Part shown: positions 26,281 to 34,874 of the stretch, one piece after another
Layout: each line of letters begins with the position of its first letter
How positions within the stretch are numbered: position 1 is the stretch's first letter
NCBI RefSeq assembly: GCF_000308575.1
Contig: NZ_BAFZ01000041.1
Coordinates: 1-64,000 of the forward strand
Origin: Nocardia exalbida NBRC 100660
GTDB lineage: Bacteria > Actinomycetota > Actinomycetes > Mycobacteriales > Mycobacteriaceae
Reading direction: 5' to 3'
DNA length: 64,000 bases
Position numbers and translations under genes: made by a program
Notes under the pieces: model-generated
The model's input: the letters and a program-made list of their open reading frames with translations, nothing else
The model's database searches: none
What the model was told of the DNA's origin: nothing

Positions 26281-28226
26281 CATCGACCGAATGGGACAGC
26301 AGGCGGCACACGTTGCAGGTCGCCAAGGGAAATGGGCTGGTCACCGCGAATATCGTCGCCGTGAGCGCCGAGGATCGTCAGGGTACGTCCGGCCGGGTCG
26401 ACACCGCCCGGGTCGGTCTCTTCGAGGTGGGCGCCGACTCGTCGCGGCAGGCACCGGTGCGGATCGTCGCCTCGCCTTCGGTCGCGGAGGGATCCGTCGT
26501 CGTCAGCACGGATCTGGTGGATGAGCTGCGGCTGGGCGTGATCGACGAGCACGGTTGGCGCTTGAGCGCGATGGCGTGCGATCCGGCTGCGCGGATCGTC
26601 CTGGAACCGCTCACCGAGAACCGTCTGGACGAGGTCTGCCAGCAGTTGCGGAACGCGAAAGACATCGTGGGCCAGCAAGTTCATCTCGGCGAAGGCGACT
26701 CGTGGGTATACGCCGACGGGGAGTCCTTCCGGGTGCGTCAGGTCTTCGACCGCTCCGGGCGGGAGCGGACGGACCTCTGCTATATCGACGCCGAGACCGA
26801 AATGGACGTGTTCCTGGCCGGCAATCGCAACGGGGTCGACATCGTGATCCTCGCCGATTGCAGCGGTTCGATGAGCTGGGACGACATCGAGGACCGCGCC
26901 GACGTCGTCCGTCTCGGGTCGCGCCGGAGATCCGCCTACATATCGCGGATGGATGCCCTGAAGCGTTCGCTCATGGATATGGTCGAGATCCGCAGGCACG
27001 TGACCGGGCGGGTGGCCCGTATCGCGCTGGTGAAGTTCACCACCACGTCGATGTGCGTCTTTCCTCGGTCGGGCTCGATGGCCGAGATCCAGGGCCCCGA
27101 CGACGAGCGCACACTGCGGGACTTCCAGGGCGCCATCGGCCTGCTGCGGCCGGAGAACGCGGCCACCGACATCGGGCAGGCCCTGCATTTCGCGTCCGAC
27201 CTGCTGCATCGCCACGGTGTGCCGGGTAACGACCGATTGATCGTTCTGGTCAGTGACGGGGCCGACTGGAAAGAGAAGGGCGAGGAAACCGCGGGCGAGG
27301 CCGTGGTCGCGATCGCCGATCCGGTCTCGCTGATGGAGGAACTGCACGAATTCCTGAGCATCAACCTCCATGCCGTCGGAATCGGCGATCGCGACACGTT
27401 CATGCGCTGGTGGCAGACGAATCGTCCACCGGGCGAGCGCGATCCGCATATCAGTGTGATCCCGAACCACGCGTTGCTGCGGGAACTGGTGCGGGTGGGT
27501 GGTGGCGATCCGAGCCGGACCGGCGGGGTAGACGTACTGCACAGCTATTTCGCGGATCTGGGCACGGGTGTCGCGCATCATGTCGGCAAACCGTCCGGTC
27601 CCGGCGGCGCCAGGCTGCAGTCGACGATCGATACGCTCCATCCCGCGGGTCGCCGCGTCGACCGCGAAGTGCGGCGGAGACTCGGGGATCTTTCCGAGGA
27701 GCTGCTGGACTTGCGGACCCAGTTGAACGACCTCTCGCGCCGATGCGGTGAAAGCGATCTCTTCGGCCAGGTGCACCACGGCAAACTGCTCGATCTCGGG
27801 CGTCCGCTGCACGGTGCGCGCGATTTCACGTCATGGATCCTGGATTGTCATCAGGCGTTCGGTGAGACGTTGGACCGGCGGCTCAAAGGCGAGCAGCCCA
27901 AGGAGCCCAAGGACCGGTACGGCGTCGACGGTGTCTACGAGAAGATCCGGGATTGGCGGATGGACGCCGTCCGGCGGTTCCGCAACAGCGACGGGCACGC
28001 GTTCATCGAGAGTCGTGATGCCGAATTGCTCGGTGCGGTCTGCCTCAAGTTGACCGGACGGAAGGTCCTCGCCGACGACGACGCGGACTCGTGGACGAAG
28101 CTGCAGGTCGGATTGCTGGCCGGTGTCGTCGAGGTGCTGCGAGAGGTGAAGATCGTGCTCGAGAACGCACCGCTGTCTCCGCGAGCCGAGCAGTATGCCG
28201 ACGCGTTCTCCATCGAAGGCTACTAG
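26277..28226 (+). CDS. large vWA-domain protein with beta-rich N-terminus
   Basis: The 649-residue protein has a vWA domain at about 187-400 with an intact MIDAS: DCSGSMS (194-200), a Thr in ENAATDIGQAL and an Asp in VLVSDGADW. The first ~110 residues (VAKGNGLVTANIVAVS and VRIVASPSVAEGSVVVSTDL) look beta-rich and recall the N-domain of CDC48-type proteins, a tentative match. The C-terminal ~220 residues are helical. vWA proteins with such fusions serve as hubs in bacterial conflict systems. ATGA overlap with the upstream gene shows coupling. Confidence 0.65.
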   Translation: MTSTEWDSRRHTLQVAKGNGLVTANIVAVSAEDRQGTSGRVDTARVGLFEVGADSSRQAPVRIVASPSVAEGSVVVSTDLVDELRLGVIDEHGWRLSAMACDPAARIVLEPLTENRLDEVCQQLRNAKDIVGQQVHLGEGDSWVYADGESFRVRQVFDRSGRERTDLCYIDAETEMDVFLAGNRNGVDIVILADCSGSMSWDDIEDRADVVRLGSRRRSAYISRMDALKRSLMDMVEIRRHVTGRVARIALVKFTTTSMCVFPRSGSMAEIQGPDDERTLRDFQGAIGLLRPENAATDIGQALHFASDLLHRHGVPGNDRLIVLVSDGADWKEKGEETAGEAVVAIADPVSLMEELHEFLSINLHAVGIGDRDTFMRWWQTNRPPGERDPHISVIPNHALLRELVRVGGGDPSRTGGVDVLHSYFADLGTGVAHHVGKPSGPGGARLQSTIDTLHPAGRRVDREVRRRLGDLSEELLDLRTQLNDLSRRCGESDLFGQVHHGKLLDLGRPLHGARDFTSWILDCHQAFGETLDRRLKGEQPKEPKDRYGVDGVYEKIRDWRMDAVRRFRNSDGHAFIESRDAELLGAVCLKLTGRKVLADDDADSWTKLQVGLLAGVVEVLREVKIVLENAPLSPRAEQYADAFSIEGY

Positions 28227-28255
28227 GCCCGTGACCACTGGACTCAGGAGAAATC

Positions 28256-29560
28256 GTGGCCGCTGACGTGTTCGCGTGCCTGATCTTTCGGGTGCGCTGG
28301 CAGGCCGATCGAATGCCATCTGCCTGTGGCTGGTTCCCGGGCCCTCTTCCGGTGCCGATCCCGAGCGCCGGTGCTGCGATCGGCCGCGGGGGCGAAGCGG
28401 TGGTCGCCGACCGAAACGCCAGGACCGCGTACTTCTCGGCCCGCGTGCACGACGCGCTGTACGGCGCGGCGGACCCGGTGGCGGCCACCGGCCGTTGGCA
28501 CAGATTGACGACCGGTGAGCCGCCGGACCGGCAGGGTGCGATCGTCCATGGCTGGGAATTGCTGTTGGGCGACGAAGGCGGTTACGCCGTCGCGCATGTG
28601 GAGCTGTCGAAGCAGCCGGTCGATGTGTTGTCCGAACTCACCGAGGTGCGCGGGGAGGGCCGCCGATGGTTGTCCAGCCTGGTCGACGACGTATCGTTCG
28701 AGTCGGGGAGGCCGCGCGTCGTCACCCACCTCTGCTGGACGAACGATTCGATGCCGGAGCCGATTTCCGATCCGACGGCACTCGGTTCCTGGTCCACGGT
28801 GCAGCGATGGCAGTGGTTTCTGGCGTCCGGCACGTCGGTGGCGGACGGCCTGCCCGACCCCGGCGATCCCCGGATTTTCGCTGACGTCGTCCATCTGTCG
28901 GGGGATTGGCGCGCGTTGGTGCTGCGCGACGGCGTGACCTACACGGCACTGACATCGACCGACGCCACCGAATTCCATACCGTCGCACGCGTTTACGTGC
29001 GGTCGATCCATGTGGACGCCGTTCTGCTCGGCTCGCTGCAACTGAACGCCTTGCACCGCATCGCGGATCGGATCGCGGACATCCGGGTCGATCGCACCGG
29101 CGCGGGGCCGGTCGAGTCGCTGGAAGCCGAGATCCTCGACACCCGCGCGAAGCTGTGGTGGAACAACATCTCCGAGCGTGGGGCGCAGGTCGCGGATGTG
29201 CTGCGCGCCTTCCAGAACCAGCATCGGATGACCGACCTCTACGCACAGGTTGTGGCGGACCTGGACGACATCTCCCGGTATCTGCAAGCCCGTCGTGCTC
29301 GACTGGAGGACGAGGCGACCGCCGAAGCGCAGGCGCGCAGGCGCCGCAGCGAGGAGCGTCATCGGGTGTCCGAGGACCGCGATCGCAGAAATCAGACCAC
29401 CATCGCTGTCATCTCGTTTCTGCTCCTACCCTTCGCCGTCACCTTCAGCGGCGCCGCTGTGCTCACCGATCCGAGCGCGACCGCCTTCGCTTGGAGTATC
29501 GCCGTGGCCATCGGGTTGTCTCTGGTCCTCGTCACCGTCTCCGCCCTGCGTGACCGGTGA
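28256..29560 (+). CDS. two-helix membrane protein with large soluble domain
   Basis: The 434-residue product has a soluble region (~1-270) without recognised family, including GWELLLGDEGGYAVAHVELS and the Trp-rich STVQRWQWFLASGTSV. A helical, charged coiled coil (~290-380: RRARLEDEATAEAQARRRR) leads to two C-terminal membrane helices (ISFLLLPFAVTFSGAAVL and AWSIAVAIGLSLVLVTV). This body-plus-hairpin layout is like CorA channels or two-helix membrane effectors. CAGGAG lies upstream of GTG 28256. It follows the vWA gene by 29 bp. Confidence 0.6.
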   Translation: MAADVFACLIFRVRWQADRMPSACGWFPGPLPVPIPSAGAAIGRGGEAVVADRNARTAYFSARVHDALYGAADPVAATGRWHRLTTGEPPDRQGAIVHGWELLLGDEGGYAVAHVELSKQPVDVLSELTEVRGEGRRWLSSLVDDVSFESGRPRVVTHLCWTNDSMPEPISDPTALGSWSTVQRWQWFLASGTSVADGLPDPGDPRIFADVVHLSGDWRALVLRDGVTYTALTSTDATEFHTVARVYVRSIHVDAVLLGSLQLNALHRIADRIADIRVDRTGAGPVESLEAEILDTRAKLWWNNISERGAQVADVLRAFQNQHRMTDLYAQVVADLDDISRYLQARRARLEDEATAEAQARRRRSEERHRVSEDRDRRNQTTIAVISFLLLPFAVTFSGAAVLTDPSATAFAWSIAVAIGLSLVLVTVSALRDR

Positions 29561-29561
29561 C

Positions 29562-29765
29562 GTGCGAAATGGCGTTGTCGCACTCGTCGCATTTCTGGTG
29601 CTGGCCGAGTACGGGCACATCATTATTTCCTATGCCGGTGGTATCGGCCTGCTCGCGCTGGCTATCGGGTATCTCACGAATAGCGACATCGTCATGGGGA
29701 TCGGTGGTATCGGTATAGCCGTCGCAGTCGTGGTGCTGATTCTCTTCGGATGGCTCGAACCGTGA
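29562..29765 (+). CDS. 67-residue two-helix membrane protein
   Basis: GTG 29562 starts one base after the upstream stop and gives RNGVVALVAFLVLAEYGHI, a glycine-rich middle and VAVVVLILFGWLEP, hence two membrane helices. An in-frame GTG at 29550 would overlap the upstream gene by 11 bases. Size and layout recall the 110-residue partner of the TIR gene but without the Asn-rich motif. Function unknown. Confidence 0.55.
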   Translation: MRNGVVALVAFLVLAEYGHIIISYAGGIGLLALAIGYLTNSDIVMGIGGIGIAVAVVVLILFGWLEP

Positions 29766-29894
29766 CGATCGACGGTGCGTGCGGAAAATCGGCAGCGCCG
29801 AGCGATTTTGTCGGTTGAACGGCCGACAGTGAATTCTCGTAGGAAAAGGTAGCATTGGCACGCCCGGGTGGCAGGTGAAAGGGAGTGGCACCGA

Positions 29895-30566
29895 ATGAGT
29901 GAACCGAAGGCGACGATTCTTCCGGTGTATTTCGTCGCGGACGAATCGTATTCGATGGTCGACGACGTAGCGGATCTGAACACGGGCCTGACCAGCCTGC
30001 TCGACACCTTGCAGGGTGAATCCATGGCCGCGGCGAAGGTACGTTTCTGTGTGCTGGGGTTCTCCGACACCGCGGTCTGCTATCTGGAGCCCACCGATCT
30101 GCGGCATCTGGACGCCATGCCGGAACTGCGGGCTCGTGGTTCGACGTCGTTCGCGGCGGCATTCGCCGAATTGACCGATCGGATACCGCGCGATATCGCC
30201 GCGCTGAAATCCGACGGCTACCTGGTGAACCGGCCCGCGGTGTTCTTCCTCACCGACGGTGCGCCGAATCCGGGAGACGGCTGGGAGAGCGAACACGCGC
30301 GTTTGACAAGTTTCGCGGCGCGCCCCAACATTCTCGCGTTCGGCATCGGGCAGGCCGACGCCAACGTTATCAGGCGGGTCGCCACGAGCCCGAACTACGC
30401 GTTCATCACCGCCGCCGGGACCGACACAGGCGTCGCGATCTCGAAATTCATCACCGCGCTGACGCAATCGGTGATCAATTCGGGCCAGGCGTTGGCCACG
30501 GGCCAGGCGACGCTTCAGGTGGAGAAGCCGGACAACTTCGTCTCGCTCGCGGTGGACACGGTGTGA
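29895..30566 (+). CDS. TerY-like vWA protein
   Basis: The 223-residue product is almost entirely a vWA domain with a MIDAS: ADESYSM (DxSxS), the Thr in ARGSTSF, and FFLTDGAPN. Length and composition fit TerY-type proteins, described from tellurium-resistance loci as a triad with a PP2C phosphatase and a kinase. All three are encoded here in order. GGGAG lies 10 bases before ATG 29895. The stop overlaps the PP2C start (TGATG). Confidence 0.8.
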   Translation: MSEPKATILPVYFVADESYSMVDDVADLNTGLTSLLDTLQGESMAAAKVRFCVLGFSDTAVCYLEPTDLRHLDAMPELRARGSTSFAAAFAELTDRIPRDIAALKSDGYLVNRPAVFFLTDGAPNPGDGWESEHARLTSFAARPNILAFGIGQADANVIRRVATSPNYAFITAAGTDTGVAISKFITALTQSVINSGQALATGQATLQVEKPDNFVSLAVDTV

Positions 30567-31564
30567 TGCGCTTTCTGAGCAAGCGAGACAAGCAAGCGCC
30601 GGACGACTCCTCGTCGGCGGACACGGTTGATGTCGCGAATCCGGAACCGGCAAGTGAGCGAATCGCCTCGGCCCTACCGAGTCGGCCGACGAGCGAGCCG
30701 ATCGTCGTCGGTGATCCCACACCGGCGTTCGAGCCGAAAGCCGTCGGCGACGAATACGGCAGGACGCCTTACCGTGCGGACACCATGATCGACGGATGGT
30801 CGCGCGGCCCGTTCACGATCCGCGCGGCATCGGTGCGCGGATACCTGCACCGGTACAACGGCGCTCCGCGCCAGGACGATTTCGCCGTCGCCGCCGCGCC
30901 GGATCGGGAACGACTGATCGTGGCCGTAGCCGACGGAGTGTCGGCGGCGCGGCATTCGCACATCGGCTCGACCACCGCCGTGCGCTACGCCACGCAGTGG
31001 CTGGAAGAGCAGCCCGCGCGGGAGCTCGGCGACATCGGCTGGCACTCGCTGTTCCAGAACACCGCGTGGATGTTGACCGAGCGGGCGGCCGCCGTCCTGT
31101 CGCTGCCGCAAGCGGATGCCGAGCAAGCCGAGCAAGCGCTGGCGACCACGCTGACGTGCGTGGTGTGCGAGCAGCACGCCGACGGCGGGTTGTCGGCGAC
31201 ACTGGCCGGGGTCGGTGACTCCGGTGTGTGGTTGCTCTCTGGCGCGAGTTTCATTCCGGTGCTCGGCGGTAAGCCGGCTTCCGGCTCCGGGTTGACGTCA
31301 TCCGCGGTGAGCGGGCTGCCCAGGGTTCCGAACGACGTCGAGCCCATCTCGGTAATCGTCGAGCCGGGTCAGGTGTTGCTGGTGGGGACCGACGGATTCG
31401 GGGATCCGCTCGGGAGCGGCGACGGCGAAGTCGGCGCGTTGTTCGCCTCGGTGCTCGCCGGTCGAGTGCCGTCGCAGCTGGAATTCGCGCACGCCCTTGA
31501 TTTCTCGCGGGAGACCTTCGACGACGACCGCACATTGGTGGCCATCTGGCCGAGGGAGAACTGA
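30566..31564 (+). CDS. PP2C-type protein phosphatase
   Basis: The 332-residue protein has a disordered Ser/Pro/Asp-rich head (~1-80) followed by a PP2C domain. The metal-binding motifs are visible: RQDDFAVA, VAVADGVSAA, LAGVGDSGVW, VGTDGFGDPL and the final DDRTLVAIW. It removes phosphates from Ser/Thr, probably reversing the action of the kinase encoded next. ATG 30566 overlaps the TerY stop; a GTG directly before it is possible. Only 11 bp separate it from the kinase gene. Confidence 0.9.
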   Translation: MRFLSKRDKQAPDDSSSADTVDVANPEPASERIASALPSRPTSEPIVVGDPTPAFEPKAVGDEYGRTPYRADTMIDGWSRGPFTIRAASVRGYLHRYNGAPRQDDFAVAAAPDRERLIVAVADGVSAARHSHIGSTTAVRYATQWLEEQPARELGDIGWHSLFQNTAWMLTERAAAVLSLPQADAEQAEQALATTLTCVVCEQHADGGLSATLAGVGDSGVWLLSGASFIPVLGGKPASGSGLTSSAVSGLPRVPNDVEPISVIVEPGQVLLVGTDGFGDPLGSGDGEVGALFASVLAGRVPSQLEFAHALDFSRETFDDDRTLVAIWPREN

Positions 31565-31575
31565 CGGGACGGGCA

Positions 31576-33642
31576 GTGACACAGCAGCGAGTGAAGGTCG
31601 GTCAGCTGGGCCCATTGACCAAACTGGCTTCCGGCGGTCAAGGGGTGGTCTACAGCGCCCCCGGTGCGCGGATGAGATACGCGAAGGCGGTGGTGTACAA
31701 GGAGTACAAACCCGCTGTGCTGCCCAGCGTCTCGGTCGACGTGCTGGACGAGATGCCTGTCTATCTGGAATCGCTGCCCTTCGCCGAGGGCATGGATCTG
31801 CTCTCCCGGGTGGCGTGGCCGTGCCGACTGGTGGAGGCGGACAACTCCATTCAGGTGACCGGGTTCGTGATGCCCGCGATCCCGGACGAGTTCTTCATCA
31901 AGATGACCATGTCCTCGGCGGTGCAGTCGAAGACCGCGGAGTTCCAGCACCTGCTCAACGGTGACGCCTTCCTCGCGAGGCGTGGCATCCCCTTGACCGA
32001 ACGGCACCGTTACGAATTGCTGGCGGACGCCGCTGAGGCGCTGACGATTCTGCATCGCCACCACATCGCGGTCGGTGACCTGTCACCGAAGAACCTGCTG
32101 TTCTCGTTGCAGCCGGACCGGAAGGTGTACTTCATCGACTGCGATGCCATGCGACTGCGCTCCCGGTCGGTGTCCGCGCAGGTCGAGACTCCGGACTGGG
32201 AGGTCCGGGTGATCAATCCAGGAGAGGAACTGGCGACCGCCCAATCGGATGCCTACAAGTTCGGCTTGCTCGTCCTGCGGCTGCTGGCCGGAGACCAGAG
32301 CACCCGCGATCCGCACCGGTTGCCCGCCGCCGTGCCGAGTGCGGTCCGTGTGCTGGTCGACGCGGCCCTGTCCGCCACGCCGGGGCAGCGGCCCCGCCCG
32401 GCGGACTGGCTTCCGGCGCTCACCGACGCGGCCGCCCACGCGACGACGCGAACGCCCTCGCCACCACCAGGAACAACGCGCACACCACCTTGGCGCGGCC
32501 AGGCCCCCACCGGCGGGGCCGGTGCGCCGGTGCCGGGCCCTGCCCCGGTGGGTCCGCCTCGGCCCGCTCGCCGCCGCCCGTTCTACCAGCGCATTTCGAC
32601 GCGTGTGAAAGTGATCGCCGGGATAGCAGTTCTTCTCGTCATCGTCGGCTTGCTGACCAGCAAGACGTGGGGCGGCAACAATCCCAGCCCGGCAGGCGAT
32701 CGGGCGCCGGCCGTGGCGGCGATCCCGGCGACGGTGACTTCGACGATCGCGGTGGGGGCGCAACCGTGGGGCGTCGCGGTCGATCCGAACACCGAAAGCG
32801 TTTTCGTCACCAACAGCGCGGGCAACTCGGTCTCGGTGATCAATACCCGGACGTCTGCCGCCGCGTCGGTCACCGCGCCGGGCATGGTGAAACCGGCCGC
32901 GGTCGCGATCGACGCGGCAGCGGGCATCGCCTATGTCACCAATGCCGGAAGCGGCTCTGTATCCCTGATCAGTACGCGAAGCCGGGCAGTGGTCGGAAGT
33001 ATCGCGGTCGGCGCGGGGCCGTATGGCATCGCCGTCGACTCCGCCGCGCGCACCGCTTTCGTCACGAACTTCGAGGCGAACACGGTGTCGGTGATCGACA
33101 CCGGATCCAGGGTGGTCACCGCGACGATCCCGGTCGGCAGCCATCCCTATGGCGTGGCCGTGGATCCCGGTACGCGCGGCGTCTTCGTCGCCAACGCGGG
33201 CCCGCCCGGCGCGGTCGATCACACGGTGTCGGTCATCGACCCCGTGGCGTCGGCCGTGGTCGCCACCATCAATGTCGGGAACCAGCCGTGGGGTGTGGCG
33301 ATCGACGCCGATACGCGAACCGTGTACGTCACCAATCACGCCGACGGCACCGTCTCGGTGATCGACATCCGAACACGCGCGGTCACTGCGACGCTGCGCG
33401 TCGGGCTCGGGCCGGTCGGTGTGGCGGTGGATCAACCCGGGCGGACGGTGTACGTCACCAACCACGGTCTCGATGACGCGCGTACCGGCAACACCATTTC
33501 TTCGATCGATACCCGGACCGGCAAGGCAGGCGATTCGATCCGGGTCGGAGCCCGCCCGCACGGTGTCGTCGTCGATCCCGCCACCAGAAACGTCTATGTC
33601 ACGAATTTCACCGACGGCACGCTGTCCGTGATCGGTGACTGA
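31576..33642 (+). CDS. membrane Ser/Thr kinase fused to a YVTN beta-propeller
   Basis: The 688-residue protein has a divergent kinase domain (~1-285): a Gly loop LASGGQGVVY, a candidate Lys42 in VVYKEYK, a catalytic loop VGDLSPKNLLF (Asp168, Asn173; HRD replaced by VGD), and FIDCDA in place of DFG. A Pro-rich linker follows, then a membrane helix (346-361), then about seven repeats of the VYVTNxxxxTVSVID type forming an extracytoplasmic propeller. The propeller probably senses an external ligand and the kinase acts inside. GTG 31576 is the start. The stop overlaps the next ATG. Confidence 0.85.
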   Translation: MTQQRVKVGQLGPLTKLASGGQGVVYSAPGARMRYAKAVVYKEYKPAVLPSVSVDVLDEMPVYLESLPFAEGMDLLSRVAWPCRLVEADNSIQVTGFVMPAIPDEFFIKMTMSSAVQSKTAEFQHLLNGDAFLARRGIPLTERHRYELLADAAEALTILHRHHIAVGDLSPKNLLFSLQPDRKVYFIDCDAMRLRSRSVSAQVETPDWEVRVINPGEELATAQSDAYKFGLLVLRLLAGDQSTRDPHRLPAAVPSAVRVLVDAALSATPGQRPRPADWLPALTDAAAHATTRTPSPPPGTTRTPPWRGQAPTGGAGAPVPGPAPVGPPRPARRRPFYQRISTRVKVIAGIAVLLVIVGLLTSKTWGGNNPSPAGDRAPAVAAIPATVTSTIAVGAQPWGVAVDPNTESVFVTNSAGNSVSVINTRTSAAASVTAPGMVKPAAVAIDAAAGIAYVTNAGSGSVSLISTRSRAVVGSIAVGAGPYGIAVDSAARTAFVTNFEANTVSVIDTGSRVVTATIPVGSHPYGVAVDPGTRGVFVANAGPPGAVDHTVSVIDPVASAVVATINVGNQPWGVAIDADTRTVYVTNHADGTVSVIDIRTRAVTATLRVGLGPVGVAVDQPGRTVYVTNHGLDDARTGNTISSIDTRTGKAGDSIRVGARPHGVVVDPATRNVYVTNFTDGTLSVIGD

Positions 33643-34874
33643 TGCCGATACACAACCTCCACAAGGGGAGAACGCGCTGGTCACGGCTCGGTGTGGCAGT
33701 GGTCGTCGCGTACGCGACTGTCGTTGTCGCGGGTAGCGGAACCGAGCACGAGTTGCCCGCAGGACCGAGTGAGTCGACTGCCCTCGGCCGGAGGCTGGAG
33801 CCGATCGTGCGCGGCGTTCTGGATTCGATGCTCGTTCCCGGCGCGGTGGTGTACGTGCGCACCCCGGACACCGTCTGGCGGCAGGCGTTCGGGACGCGGA
33901 CCGTCGGGCAGGACGACCCGATCACGGTGGACGATTTCTTCCGGGTCGGTTCGACTACGAAAACGATGGTCGGCACCGTCGCACTGCAACTGGTCCGGGA
34001 AGGCAAGCTGGCACTGAACGATCCGGTGTCGAAGTACCGGCCGGGCGTTCCGAACGGCGCGCGGATCACGATCACCGAGCTGCTGAACATGCGCAGCGGG
34101 TTGTTCAGCTACAACGAGGCGCCGCGGCTCGCGCGAGCGATGGACGAGGATCCCGGGCGCACATGGGAGCCCGAAGAGCTCTTGCGGCTGGGTCTCTCGT
34201 CGCCGCCGTATTTCGAACCCGACGCGGACTTCCGCTATTCGAATACGAATACGATCCTGTTGGCGTCGCTGCTCGAGCAGATCACCGGGCAGGATATCCG
34301 CTCGTTGCTCACGGATCGGATCTTCCGCCCGCTCGGTTTGGCGAAGACGTCCTTTCCGGCCCCCGGTGACGCTTCCCTGCCCGCGCCGTCACCGCATGGA
34401 TACCTGTACGGCACCAATGTGGAGGCGCTCGCGTCGCCGCGGTTACCGGACGGCGAAGTCCTGGCAGCCCGAGCGGGCACCTTGCTGCCGACCGATGTGA
34501 CGAATCTCGATCCTTCGTGGATCGGGGCCGCGGGAGCGGCTATCTCGACCGCGGAAGATTTGGCCGCCTACGTCCGGAAGCTGGTCGGCGGCGACGAATT
34601 GCTCGGGTCCCCGCTCCAGCGACAGCGCCTCGACAGTGCGGCTCCGCTGAACCGGAGCGATCCGGCGGGCATCCATTACGGCCTCGGGCTGGAGTCGTTC
34701 GGGCCGATGATGGGCCACGACGGGGCCATTCCGGGTTTTCAGACGTTCATGGGCTACGACCCCGTCACGGACATCACCATCATCGTGCTGTGCACGTTGC
34801 GCGACGGGCCCGCGGGTGGAAGGCCCGCGAACGAGATCGCCTACGGCTTCGTCCGCACGCTGATCGGTGGATGA
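33642..34874 (+). CDS. serine hydrolase, beta-lactamase/DD-peptidase family
   Basis: The 410-residue protein has an N-terminal membrane or signal segment (VAVVVAYATVVVAG) and a class C beta-lactamase-like domain. The active-site motifs are SxxK as STTK in FFRVGSTTKTM, YxN as YSN in FRYSNTN, and HxG as GHDGAIPGF. Such enzymes hydrolyse peptidoglycan peptides, esters or beta-lactams; this one looks like a DD-carboxypeptidase/esterase. The TGATG overlap couples it to the kinase, so it may be a target or output. Its 3' end overlaps the convergent acyltransferase by 34 bp. Confidence 0.8.
   Translation: MPIHNLHKGRTRWSRLGVAVVVAYATVVVAGSGTEHELPAGPSESTALGRRLEPIVRGVLDSMLVPGAVVYVRTPDTVWRQAFGTRTVGQDDPITVDDFFRVGSTTKTMVGTVALQLVREGKLALNDPVSKYRPGVPNGARITITELLNMRSGLFSYNEAPRLARAMDEDPGRTWEPEELLRLGLSSPPYFEPDADFRYSNTNTILLASLLEQITGQDIRSLLTDRIFRPLGLAKTSFPAPGDASLPAPSPHGYLYGTNVEALASPRLPDGEVLAARAGTLLPTDVTNLDPSWIGAAGAAISTAEDLAAYVRKLVGGDELLGSPLQRQRLDSAAPLNRSDPAGIHYGLGLESFGPMMGHDGAIPGFQTFMGYDPVTDITIIVLCTLRDGPAGGRPANEIAYGFVRTLIGG

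Noticed and set aside
32745..33640. Repeated DNA in the second half of the kinase gene.
   Set aside because: The repeats are diverged at DNA level and reflect the propeller blades of the protein, not a mobile or regulatory repeat.
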